A stretch of 64,000 bases of DNA, from NCBI GenBank assembly GCA_029547025.1, contig JAKPQA010000051.1:1-64000 (forward strand). Direction: 5' to 3'. Below, in pieces: positions 1 to 8,251 of the stretch. Made by a program: the position numbers and the translations under genes. Every line of letters starts with the position of its first letter. Position 1 is the first letter of the stretch. The notes below the pieces were generated by a model, which made no database searches, was not told the DNA's origin, and was given only the letters and a program-made list of their open reading frames with translations. This DNA comes from Armatimonadota bacterium (GTDB lineage Bacteria > Armatimonadota > Zipacnadia > UBA1398 > JAKPQA01).

Positions 1-680
1 TCGGCCGCGGCGAAGTCCTCGGTCTTCACCCAGGCGCGAACAACGTAGTGCCTGCGGGGCGCCACGCTCAGCTCCTGCATCGCTCGGGCATGGCCGTGAA
101 CGGGGTCGCCGTCGAGGATTCCCTCGAAGCGCAACGATGCCTCGCCCGAGTGCCTCACCCGCGTGTCGGCAAAGGAGATGACGCCGGGCTTGTCGATGAA
201 GGCGAAGCCGGCGAACTCGTCGCCCTCGTACTCCTCGAACCCCCCGTTGGTGAACGTGATCGGCGGGTCAGGCTCGAGCACGGCCGTGTCACCGTGCGCG
301 ACGAACAGCGCGTCCTCGACCGGAATGCCCTCGGCCAGGTTCGGGTTCCGCGCGAGCACCGAGCCCCCGTAGCCTGCCGAGCAGATGATGGGGATGATCT
401 CAACCCCTTGCTCGTCGCAGAAAGCTCTCAGACGCCTGAGGCGTTCGACGTTGGCCTCGGGCTGCCGGTCGAGGAGCTCGAGGTCAGCCGATAGCACCAT
501 GCCGTTGATGCCGTGTTCCGCGCCGGCACGGACGAGATCTTCGATGCCGGCGAGCTGCTCGTCCGACGACAGGTTCCTCGATACGTACATCCAGCGGTAG
601 GGCAACTTGGCGTCCTGCGCGGCAGCCGCAGTGGCGAGCGCAATGATGGTGCCCGCGCCCCACAGCAGAACTCGCTTCAT
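1..680 (-). CDS. Secreted TIM-barrel-like protein with carbohydrate-binding-like module (C-terminus cut by window)
   Basis: The frame is open from ATG at 680 to the window edge, so only about 226 N-terminal residues are visible. They begin with a clear signal peptide (MKRVLLWGAG, hydrophobic core, then AAAAQD). Next comes a segment that looks like the first strands and helices of a TIM barrel (YRWMYVS, GINGMVLS, VEIIPII). From about residue 130 a beta-sandwich-like stretch follows with the typical NGGFEEY and HSGEASLRFEG motifs of secreted carbohydrate-binding modules. The combination suggests a glycoside-active secreted enzyme, but the catalytic part is not in view and no family is assigned. 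It lies 18 nt downstream of the isomerase gene on the same strand, so the two are probably co-transcribed. Reality of the gene is well supported; function is a guess. Confidence 0.8.
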   Translation of the reverse strand, partial: MKRVLLWGAGTIIALATAAAAQDAKLPYRWMYVSRNLSSDEQLAGIEDLVRAGAEHGINGMVLSADLELLDRQPEANVERLRRLRAFCDEQGVEIIPIICSAGYGGSVLARNPNLAEGIPVEDALFVAHGDTAVLEPDPPITFTNGGFEEYEGDEFAGFAFIDKPGVISFADTRVRHSGEASLRFEGILDGDPVHGHARAMQELSVAPRRHYVVRAWVKTEDFAAA

Positions 681-698
681 GCAGGATGCTCCTCTCGA

Positions 699-1433
699 TC
701 ACAGGCCCAACCCGGCGAGGTGGCGGCGGCTCACGGCCAGATCCTCGAGCGGGTCGCGCAGGTGAGTGTCCTGCTCGACGCACACCGTCCCGGCGTAGCC
801 TGCCTCGGCCAGGGCGCGGACCACCGCGCCGTTGTCCAGCCCGATGTTGCCCGCTCCCAGCTCGCAGAACCGGCCCCGCCGGTGCCACTCGGTGTGTTCG
901 CGCTCCGCGATCCAGTCCTTCAGGTGAACCTGAAGGACCCGCTCCGGGTACTCGCGGACGACAGCTACAGGGTCTCCACCCATGGCAGCCAGGTGGGCCG
1001 TGTCGAGCACGAGTCCGGCCTCCGGGCACCGTTCGAGGAAGCCGATGACCTGCTCGTGGCTTTCGACAGGCGTCCCCATGTGGTTGTGAAGGCCGATGCG
1101 GATACCCCACGCCTCAGCCGCCCGCACCTGGCCGTTCACCTGGCGGACCAGGCCATCGAGATCCGGCGCGGTGGGACTGGCCCACACGTACGTGCAGCCC
1201 ATGGCCGCGCTCCAGCGGATGCACAGATCGGGCGTTGGCGCTTGGACGGTGGCAAACCGACACCCGAGCCGGCGGAAGGTGGCGGCGGCCTCGAGCACCT
1301 GGGCCTCTGTGGCCGCGGTCAGACGCTCCAGGCCGTCGTAGCCAATGGCCTTGAGCGACTCCAGCCGCTGGGCCAGGTCATGCATCCCCCCATGGTACAC
1401 GTTCATGCCGTAGTCGGCCACGAGGATCGTCAT
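699..1433 (-). CDS. Sugar phosphate isomerase/epimerase-like TIM-barrel protein
   Basis: A 244-residue protein of the xylose isomerase-like TIM-barrel superfamily (AP endonuclease 2 fold). The expected metal-ligand segments appear in order: GLHNHMGT, LDTAHLA, VHLKDW and a terminal VEQD. Family members isomerise or epimerise sugars, keto-inositols or related acids, but the substrate cannot be read from sequence. A longer frame extends to 1583, but ATG at 1433 is preceded by a strong GGAGAGGGAGG ribosome-binding site and starts directly at the first barrel strand (MTILVADYG). The gene sits between a PhoPQ-related hydrolase and a secreted glycan-active protein on the same strand, which suggests intracellular processing of a released sugar. 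Confidence 0.85.
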   Translation of the reverse strand: MTILVADYGMNVYHGGMHDLAQRLESLKAIGYDGLERLTAATEAQVLEAAATFRRLGCRFATVQAPTPDLCIRWSAAMGCTYVWASPTAPDLDGLVRQVNGQVRAAEAWGIRIGLHNHMGTPVESHEQVIGFLERCPEAGLVLDTAHLAAMGGDPVAVVREYPERVLQVHLKDWIAEREHTEWHRRGRFCELGAGNIGLDNGAVVRALAEAGYAGTVCVEQDTHLRDPLEDLAVSRRHLAGLGL

Positions 1434-1613
1434 GCGAGCCTCCCTCTCCGTGCGTGCGCGCCGCGTGCCGGCCACCGAGATCATGCCCGCCCGGGCACCG
1501 GCGACCATGCAGTGTCTCGGGCCGCCCGGTCGCCAGAAAGCGACCCGAGTGGAACTGCGCGCCCTTTCGCAGCCCGCAGACACAGGTCCTCGAGTCCTTC
1601 GGGCTGTCCAGTC

Positions 1614-2936
1614 CTACGGGGCTGGTGCCGGGCCGGCGCTCGCCTTCTCCGGGCTCCATAGGCGCGACCGAGACCCGCGCGACACTCTCTCTTGCGCGTC
1701 GAGTCCCGTGATGTTCTGCGGACAGCTCGTCACGTAGCCGTGCACTCCCTGGGCGATGTCCTCGACCTCGACCAACCAGGCGTCCGGCGTCTTGCCGTGC
1801 TCGTAGCCCTCATAGCGCGTGGCATCCGCGCTCGAGGGGAGCATCAGTACCGGATACCAGACGATATCACGCCACAGCGGTACGTCGTCGCAGTAGGCGT
1901 ACCATGCGCGGACCTGGACGATTCGGTTCGGGTCGTCGATGCGAGCACGGAACCGGATGCCCTTCTCGGTCTCCTCGTGGCGGACGTCGCTGATGCGCGC
2001 CACCGGGCGGCCGTCAAAGACGTGAGAGACCCACATCTGCCAGATGAGAAACTGCTGAGGCGATTCCGCGGCGTGCCGGTAGTTTGGCACCATCGAGACC
2101 GTCCAGGGTACGTCGAGCAGCTCCTGGTTCCGGGTGACGTTGAACATGGTGTACCCGTCCTCGTTGGTGGCGCCCAGGTAGATGGTCTTCGCCTTCACCC
2201 GATGCTGCAGTGTGACGGGGGAAACGTACTCGCCCCAGTTGCCCGGTTTCGGGTTCCACCGGCCCTCCATACCCATGAAGACGACGCCCGCCACGTTGTC
2301 GGGCCGGATGGCCGCCGCGACGTAGGCGGAGGGCGCGCGCTTGCTGTGCCCGCCAATCACCGCGCGTATCTCATCGCGTGGAACGCCTAGCGTGTCGGCG
2401 AACACATCCATGGCGCGAAGATACGGGATAGCCAGACGAAAGAAGTAGTGATTCTCGAGCACCCGAGGGACTCCCTCGGCCCAGAGCTCGGTGATGCTCC
2501 ATTCGCGGTCCGGTTGATCCGGAGTCTCTCCGGGGTTGGGGAGGATCATCACCGGGTAGCGCAGGCGCGTGGCGATGGGATAGCCGTAGTTGCACAGGAA
2601 CGACTCGTGGAAGAACTCGCGGATGCTCCCGACGATGACGACCTTGCCTCGCCGCTGGGGGTCCGCCAGCGCCTCGGGATCGGTGGGGATCAGCATCGTG
2701 ACCCGGTGAACCAGCGGTCTGCCGAAGACCATCTGGCTCACGAACCGCCCCTCGACACATCTCAGCCTCACCCGCGGGTCCTCGAGCGAGTCAACCACAC
2801 CGTCGCTCTCGATCGTGAACTCCAGCGGCGGAAGGTCCCGGCGGAACGTCTCGTAGACGTCGATCACCGAGGGCATACCGGCATCGTCAGCGGACGCTCT
2901 GACCAGCATGGCCATGACAGACATGATCAGGGGCAC
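1614..2936 (-). CDS. PhoPQ-activated pathogenicity-related family alpha/beta hydrolase
   Basis: A 440-residue protein resembling the PhoPQ-activated pathogenicity-related family (PF10142), an alpha/beta-hydrolase group of unknown substrate. The nucleophile elbow reads GGHSKRAP, with the candidate catalytic Ser near residue 198 followed by the Lys-Arg typical of this family (GxSKRG). Aromatic-rich acidic-residue segments follow, such as LGATNEDGY and NYRHAAESP, which could hold the catalytic Asp and His regions. The GTG start at 2936 has a GGGAGGA ribosome-binding site seven bases upstream. The N-terminus (MPLIMSVMAMLVRASA) is a short, weak signal-like segment. The last 30 or so residues are low-complexity and probably not part of the fold. 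It is divergent from the GH172 gene, sharing a 138-nt intergenic region. Family assignment is likely; substrate unknown. Confidence 0.72.
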   Translation of the reverse strand: MPLIMSVMAMLVRASADDAGMPSVIDVYETFRRDLPPLEFTIESDGVVDSLEDPRVRLRCVEGRFVSQMVFGRPLVHRVTMLIPTDPEALADPQRRGKVVIVGSIREFFHESFLCNYGYPIATRLRYPVMILPNPGETPDQPDREWSITELWAEGVPRVLENHYFFRLAIPYLRAMDVFADTLGVPRDEIRAVIGGHSKRAPSAYVAAAIRPDNVAGVVFMGMEGRWNPKPGNWGEYVSPVTLQHRVKAKTIYLGATNEDGYTMFNVTRNQELLDVPWTVSMVPNYRHAAESPQQFLIWQMWVSHVFDGRPVARISDVRHEETEKGIRFRARIDDPNRIVQVRAWYAYCDDVPLWRDIVWYPVLMLPSSADATRYEGYEHGKTPDAWLVEVEDIAQGVHGYVTSCPQNITGLDAQERVSRGSRSRLWSPEKASAGPAPAP

Positions 2937-3074
2937 GTGCAGTCCTCCCTAGGTTGCGGCCGAGCGTGTGTGCCGGTTCCGCGGCCGGGTGGCCAGTCCT
3001 GCACGCGGTCAGGAGGTGGCTCGGAACCGTGGACGAAGGGCGAGAGGCACAACCGCCCTGGCCGGAGGTCTCTC

Positions 3075-5435
3075 ATGCACCGCTCGCGTGCGCTTCCCGC
3101 CCTCGCTGCCCTGCTTGTGGCCCTCGCTGTCGGCCTCCCGGCGCGCGCCGACCTGCTTGAGGAACTGACTCGCCTGCCGCGCGGGCACCTCCAACGTGCC
3201 TCGAGCGGTCTGTTTGACCCTGAGTCGAACGCCGACTGCCATCACGTCTATCCGGGCCAAAGATTGCTCCTGGCGGACCTCCAGGGTCCAGGTGAGATCC
3301 GGCACATCTGGTTTGCGTTGGCGAGCCCGGACCGCCGCTATCCTCGGAACGTCGTTCTGCGGGCCTACTGGGATGGCTCCCGGGTGCCGGCCATCGAGAC
3401 GCCCATCGGCGACTTCTTCGCGGCCGGAAACGGCATGCGCGCCAATGTCGACTCGATCCCGGTGGCCGTGAGCTCATATGGGCGCGCGCTGAACTGCTAC
3501 TGGCGTATGCCATTTCGCGAGCGAGCTGTGATGGAGCTCGAGAACCAGGGGCCGGAGCGCGTCTCCGCCTACTTCCAGTGCGAGTGGATGGCCCTCGACC
3601 GCCTCTCCGATGATGCCCTCTACTTCCACGCACGCTACCGGCAGGAGTACCCGGCGAAGCCGCTCTCGCCCTACGTAGTGTTCGAGGGCGAGGGTGAGGG
3701 GCAGTACGTGGGCACCGTGTACTCGTCCCAGAACACGGTGGCCAGCTGGTTCGGCGAAGCCGATGACCGGTTCTACGTCGATGGGGCGGCGACACCGCAG
3801 ATCGTGGGCACGGGGACCGAGGACTACTTCAACGATGCCTGGAACCTCCGCGTCCACACCTACGGCCACCAGGGCGTGACCATCTGCGATCGCAAGGGTG
3901 CGGAGCAGCGCATCACGGCCTACCGGTGGCACATCGCCGATCCGATCCCCTTCCGGCGGTCGCTCAGGGTCGAGATGGAGCGGCGGAGCTTCGTGAACAT
4001 CCCGGACCCCGAGACCGGCAACGGGCGGGAGTACGACTTCAGGTATCGCCCGGACTATGTGTCCTCGGTGGCGTTCTGGTACCAGCGCGGCACGGCGCCA
4101 CGCGCGTGGGACCTGCCGCCAGCCCGCGAACGCCTCCTGCCCGAGATTTGGGTCGAGGCCGCCGAACTGGTCGGCAAAGCGCGTGCGTCTGAAGGGCTCA
4201 AGCCCGTGGCCGCGGCCAACCGGACCTGCCATCAGAAACGGTTCCTCTTCCTGCGGAATGACGCCCTCGGCGGATGGGTCGAGCTGCCCTTTGAGGTGGT
4301 CGACGGTGGGCGCTATGCCGTTTCGGTGTTCCAGTCACTCTTTCGCACCTATGGTGTCTGGCGAGTGAGTCTGCTCGGCCCCGAGGGCACGCTGGTGCTC
4401 GACCCGGCTCTCGACTTCTTCGACTCGATGCTCTCTCGTGAGGAGAACTGGCCCGAGAACTGGCACCATGGCACGTTGGTCGAGACGAAGCTCGGCGAGG
4501 TCCACCTTCAGCCGGGCTCCCATGCCGTGCGGTTCGAGTGCGTTGGCTCGAACCCGCAGTCCATCCATCCCGACACCAGGGCATTTGGGCAGGGCTTCTC
4601 GCTGGGGCTCGACGCCGTCAACCTTCGGAGGCTGCCACTCGAGCCGGCCGAGTGGCTCGCGGACTACCTCCCGGCCGAGGAGAGGCTGTTTGCCCAGCGG
4701 GATGATGAGGCGAGGCGGCGGGTCCGCCAACTGGCCAGGGCTGTCGAGGAGGCGAGGCGGCGCGAGGGGCGATACCCGAGGGATCGCCTCGACGCGCTGG
4801 TGGACCCCTCGCCTCGTGCCGAGGGCGCGTGGGACCCGTGGGGACAGCCCTACCAGTACCGGTGCCCCGGGGAGGTGCATCCGTGGGGCTTCGACGTCTG
4901 GTCCTGGCGCGGGGATTCGCGCCGTGCCGCTCGGTGGATCGGGAACTGGACGTCCCCGCTGGACCTCGCTCGGGAGGCGCCTGCCGGGGCCATTGTTATC
5001 GAAGGCGAGTCCATGCAGCCGGTCGAATCGAGTGGTGGCATCGACACGCGACCCCAGCAGGCGGAGGCCGTGGTCAATGCACCGTTCTCATCGGGGGCGC
5101 AGCTCTTGATCAACATGGCGGAGGAGGGCCAGTGGGTCGAGCTGGCACCGCCGACGCCGGTCCCCGCCGGCGAGTATGATGCGTACCTCTTCTACGGCAT
5201 GTCTTGGGACTACGGCGTCTTCCAGTGGTCCATCGGCGCGAACCAGGACGCCGGGTTGACCGACGGCTACTCTGAGCGTCTGGGGATGGGCAGCGTGGGT
5301 CCGCTGCGCGCCACGGTTGGCGCCGAGAGCGTTACACTTCGCGTACAGGTCATCCGCAGCAATGACCGCTCGGCCGGCCGCAAGGCCGGCATCGATGCAC
5401 TGGTGCTGGCACCCGTGTGGGAGGGGCGCCGATGA
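3075..5435 (+). CDS. Secreted GH172 (DUF2961) glycoside hydrolase with pseudopilin-like insert and C-terminal binding module
   Basis: A 786-residue secreted enzyme. Residues 1-25 form a signal peptide ending ARAD. Residues about 30-350 match DUF2961, now GH172, a jelly-roll family that acts on fructose dianhydrides and arabinofuranosides. The signature GTGTEDYF sits at 245-252 and holds a probable catalytic Glu. Residues about 390-520 form a beta-sandwich likely to bind carbohydrate. Residues about 538-625 unexpectedly resemble the C-terminal half of the type II secretion major pseudopilin GspG: RYP, DPWGQPYQYRCPGE, FDVWS, then IGNW. A last beta-rich module runs from 640 to the end. The frame is open from 2448, but ATG at 3075 begins the signal peptide. 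The transglutaminase gene follows with an ATGA overlap. Confidence 0.88.
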   Translation: MHRSRALPALAALLVALAVGLPARADLLEELTRLPRGHLQRASSGLFDPESNADCHHVYPGQRLLLADLQGPGEIRHIWFALASPDRRYPRNVVLRAYWDGSRVPAIETPIGDFFAAGNGMRANVDSIPVAVSSYGRALNCYWRMPFRERAVMELENQGPERVSAYFQCEWMALDRLSDDALYFHARYRQEYPAKPLSPYVVFEGEGEGQYVGTVYSSQNTVASWFGEADDRFYVDGAATPQIVGTGTEDYFNDAWNLRVHTYGHQGVTICDRKGAEQRITAYRWHIADPIPFRRSLRVEMERRSFVNIPDPETGNGREYDFRYRPDYVSSVAFWYQRGTAPRAWDLPPARERLLPEIWVEAAELVGKARASEGLKPVAAANRTCHQKRFLFLRNDALGGWVELPFEVVDGGRYAVSVFQSLFRTYGVWRVSLLGPEGTLVLDPALDFFDSMLSREENWPENWHHGTLVETKLGEVHLQPGSHAVRFECVGSNPQSIHPDTRAFGQGFSLGLDAVNLRRLPLEPAEWLADYLPAEERLFAQRDDEARRRVRQLARAVEEARRREGRYPRDRLDALVDPSPRAEGAWDPWGQPYQYRCPGEVHPWGFDVWSWRGDSRRAARWIGNWTSPLDLAREAPAGAIVIEGESMQPVESSGGIDTRPQQAEAVVNAPFSSGAQLLINMAEEGQWVELAPPTPVPAGEYDAYLFYGMSWDYGVFQWSIGANQDAGLTDGYSERLGMGSVGPLRATVGAESVTLRVQVIRSNDRSAGRKAGIDALVLAPVWEGRR

Positions 5436-6718
5436 TGGCAGCGGGTGGCCTCGCGCCGCTGGCGATGGCGTTCGCCGTTGTGCGTCCGGTGGCATGGGCG
5501 CCGGCGGAGCCCGTCACACTTGTGATTGTCGACCGCGTCATCAACACGGGGAATGAGCCACTTGAGGCGATGGACGTATGGCTTCCGCTCCCCGCGAATG
5601 ACGCCAGTCAGTCCATCGTGGCGGCTCAGGTGACACCGCGGCCCCACGAGGTCGAGACGACCCGCCACGGACAGCGCGTAGCTCGATGGCAGGGCATCCG
5701 CTTGGCCGGGGGCGCCTGTTTCACTGTCCGGCTCGTCATCGACGCGACGCTGCATCCATCCGCGCTGCCGGCCGGCCGCGAGCTGGCCGAGGCAGAGCGC
5801 CGTTTGTACCTGGCCGACGGCCCAAAGTACCGGCTCGGCTCTCTGCCGGTCCGGTCCGCGGCGGCGGAGATTGCGCCCGGCGCCCGCGGCAGTCAGGCCA
5901 TGGTGGGCGGTGTTTTCGACTACCTCGTTGATCACCTCACCTACTCCCGGGACGGCACCTGGGATCCGGCCGACGCGGTCCTCGAGCGTGGCACGGGCAG
6001 CTGCTCCGAATACGTCTTCGCCTTCATCGCGCTCTGTCGCGCCAAGGGGATCCCGGCCCGCTATGTGGGCGGATCGGCGCGCCGAACCGGCTCGTCGCTC
6101 CATGTGGACCGCGTATGGCACCGCTGGGCCGAGGCCTTCGTCGACGGAATCGGCTGGCAGCCATTTGACCCCACGCGCAGCGACGGGCCGGAGCGCTTCC
6201 GGCGTCACTTCGGCAGCCCGCCGCGAGACGTCCTGGCTCTGGTTCGCGGCGATGGCGCAGACGGCCCGCCCCTGGGCTGGCGGTACGATTCGTACCACGA
6301 ATGGGATGGCAACCGGTCGGATATCAGAGCCCAGCGGCGTGGATGGTGGATCCCGGTGCCGTCGGCCCGGGTGCGCGAGCAGGTGACGGCGCTGGGGCCC
6401 GGTGTGTCGGTTGCCCGGGCCCGCGAGATCGCCCACCCGTTCGTGCTGCCGTGGCTCGACGAGCTCCTGTACGATCGCGGGGCACGGATCGAGGCGGCCA
6501 AGACGATGCGCGATATCGGTGGGCCGTCCGTCGCGCCGGCGCTCATTGATAGCCTCGAGCGCGCCCATGACCCCTCGGGCGACGAGGCGATCGCCACCCT
6601 CCTGAACGAGTGGACGGGTCAGGGGCTCGGCGCCACGTGGGGCGACTGGGACGCCTGGACGCGGACGCAGTCGTTCCGCGATTTCACGGCCCAGGGACGA
6701 GCGGGAGAAGAGCGATGA
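5432..6718 (+). CDS. Transglutaminase-like (cysteine protease fold) protein
   Basis: A 428-residue protein with a transglutaminase-like core. The triad is visible: Cys191 in GTGSCSEY, His230 in VWHRWAEAFVDG and Asp247 in FDPTRSD. Residues 1-26 look like a signal peptide, followed by a beta-sandwich domain (about 27-140). The C-terminal third is helical with HEAT-like spacing (AKTMRDIGGPSVAPALIDSL). ATG at 5432 overlaps the GH172 stop as ATGA and has a GGGAGGGG site upstream, so it is translationally coupled; a GTG at 5417 is possible but less likely. Such secreted proteins act as peptidases or amidases or cross-link proteins. Coupling to GH172 suggests cell-surface or glycan-associated work. 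Confidence 0.85.
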   Translation: MMAAGGLAPLAMAFAVVRPVAWAPAEPVTLVIVDRVINTGNEPLEAMDVWLPLPANDASQSIVAAQVTPRPHEVETTRHGQRVARWQGIRLAGGACFTVRLVIDATLHPSALPAGRELAEAERRLYLADGPKYRLGSLPVRSAAAEIAPGARGSQAMVGGVFDYLVDHLTYSRDGTWDPADAVLERGTGSCSEYVFAFIALCRAKGIPARYVGGSARRTGSSLHVDRVWHRWAEAFVDGIGWQPFDPTRSDGPERFRRHFGSPPRDVLALVRGDGADGPPLGWRYDSYHEWDGNRSDIRAQRRGWWIPVPSARVREQVTALGPGVSVARAREIAHPFVLPWLDELLYDRGARIEAAKTMRDIGGPSVAPALIDSLERAHDPSGDEAIATLLNEWTGQGLGATWGDWDAWTRTQSFRDFTAQGRAGEER

Positions 6719-6763
6719 GAGGCAGCCCCGCGGCGGGGCGTGTTGGTTCGAGGGGGTTGTCCT

Positions 6764-8089
6764 ATGAGTATCCAGGTGGCAGCGGCTGGGGCCATGCTTC
6801 TGGTGGGTACGATCCTCCCCGCAGGCAACAGGAACCTGGCCGGGCCGACCGAGACGGCCATGATCGCGCTGGAGGTGGGTATGACGACGCCGGAGGAGCC
6901 GCGTCAGCAGGCCAGTGAAGCCGAGGAGCGAGTGATCGTGCCTCCCTCCGATCCCATCGGCCCGATGTGGGACTTGGGGCGCTTCGGCCAAGCGCCGATG
7001 TATGAGGAAGCCACAGGCTACCAGTGGGCCGAGACGTCCGAGGGCGTGCGTCCGATCTTTTTCGATGGTCCCGAGTACCGCGGCCGGCCGACGAGGGTGT
7101 TCGCGTGGCTCGGTGTTCCCGATGCGCCGCCGGGGACCAGGTTGCCCGGCATGGTGTTGGTCCCCGGCGGCGGAGGCACTGCGTTCGCTCACTGGGTGAA
7201 GATGTGGAACGAACGGGGCTATGCGGCCATCTCGATGGATACCTGCGGTTGCGTTCCCGTGGGCAGCTATGGCAACTGGGAGCGGCACCCGGCCGGGGGA
7301 CCTCCCGGGTGGGGCGGGTTCGACCAGATCGATCAGCCGCGCGAAGACCAGTGGGCATTCCACGCGGTGGCGTCAGCACTGCTGGCGAACTCACTCCTGC
7401 GGTCTCTCCCCGAGGTAGACCCTGACCGGATTGGCGTGACAGGCATCTCGTGGGGCGGTTACCTGACAAGCCTCATTGCCGGAGTGGACCCGCGCTTCGC
7501 CCTGGCCGCGCCGGTCTACGGCTGCGGGTACACGCTGGACATGACCTTCGGCGAGAGCGTGCGCGGCATGGGGGCGGAGGCTGTTGACCGCTGGATGCGC
7601 TGGTGGGACCCATCGGCGTACCTTGGCAACGCGGCGATGCCGATGCTCTGGATCAACGGCACGAACGACTTCGCCTACACGATGCCGGGCTGGCAGAAGT
7701 CCTACCGCACGCCCGTGGGGCCGCGGACCCTCTCGATGCGAATCCGGATGCCGCACGGCCACATCGAGGGCGAGGTGCCCGAAGAGATCCACGCATTCGC
7801 CAACCAGATCCTCCGGGGCGAGACACCGCTATGCCGGGTCACGGGACAGGGCCGCGCCGGTCAACGCGTCTGGGCCACGTTCGAGGCCCAGTCCCCCATC
7901 ACCAAAGCAGAGCTGTGCGCGACGATCTCCACGGGCCCTTGGACGGAGCGACAGTGGGACCCATATCCGGCCGTTCTCCAGGACGGCCGTGCTGAGACGA
8001 CCCTGCCCGACGGGACCACGTGCTACTTTCTCGCACTGACCGACGAGCGAGGGCTCATCGTGAGCACCGAGCCCGAGGAACCCCGGTAG
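6764..8089 (+). CDS. Alpha/beta hydrolase, acetylxylan esterase/dienelactone hydrolase type
   Basis: A 441-residue protein of the alpha/beta-hydrolase fold. The nucleophile elbow is GISWGGY (Ser229), the candidate acid lies in WINGTNDFAY and the candidate His in MPHGHIEG. The oxyanion region precedes it as VPGGGGTAF. The arrangement resembles acyl esterases of the AXE1/dienelactone-hydrolase group that often deacetylate polysaccharides. Residues 1-22 look like a signal peptide or anchor (MSIQVAAAGAMLLVGTILPA). ATG at 6764 was chosen over an in-frame start at 6740 because it begins the signal sequence and follows a GAGGGGG site. It is third in a plus-strand run after GH172 and transglutaminase, with 45 nt separating it from the latter, and probably removes acyl groups from the same glycan. 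Confidence 0.83.
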   Translation: MSIQVAAAGAMLLVGTILPAGNRNLAGPTETAMIALEVGMTTPEEPRQQASEAEERVIVPPSDPIGPMWDLGRFGQAPMYEEATGYQWAETSEGVRPIFFDGPEYRGRPTRVFAWLGVPDAPPGTRLPGMVLVPGGGGTAFAHWVKMWNERGYAAISMDTCGCVPVGSYGNWERHPAGGPPGWGGFDQIDQPREDQWAFHAVASALLANSLLRSLPEVDPDRIGVTGISWGGYLTSLIAGVDPRFALAAPVYGCGYTLDMTFGESVRGMGAEAVDRWMRWWDPSAYLGNAAMPMLWINGTNDFAYTMPGWQKSYRTPVGPRTLSMRIRMPHGHIEGEVPEEIHAFANQILRGETPLCRVTGQGRAGQRVWATFEAQSPITKAELCATISTGPWTERQWDPYPAVLQDGRAETTLPDGTTCYFLALTDERGLIVSTEPEEPR

Positions 8090-8251
8090 GTGGGTCGAGC
8101 CGCCACGCTACCGCGCCTCGGGGCTGTAGGGTCACGAGCCTCGTAGCCCCGTCCGTCTTCAACCGGATGACTTAGCTGGCCGCTGCCGCAGGACAGCACC
8201 CAGCCGTCCCGAAGACAAGAGACTGGCGTTTTGGGGACGAGGGAGCCGGGT
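8090..8251 (+). terminator. Intergenic hairpin after the esterase gene (possible terminator)
   Basis: CGGGGCT at 8117-8123 pairs with AGCCCCG at 8143-8149, a seven-base-pair stem around a 19-base loop. There is no T-run after it, so it may be a weak terminator separating the glycan-degradation genes from the kinase pair. Nothing else is visible in this gap. Confidence 0.3.
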
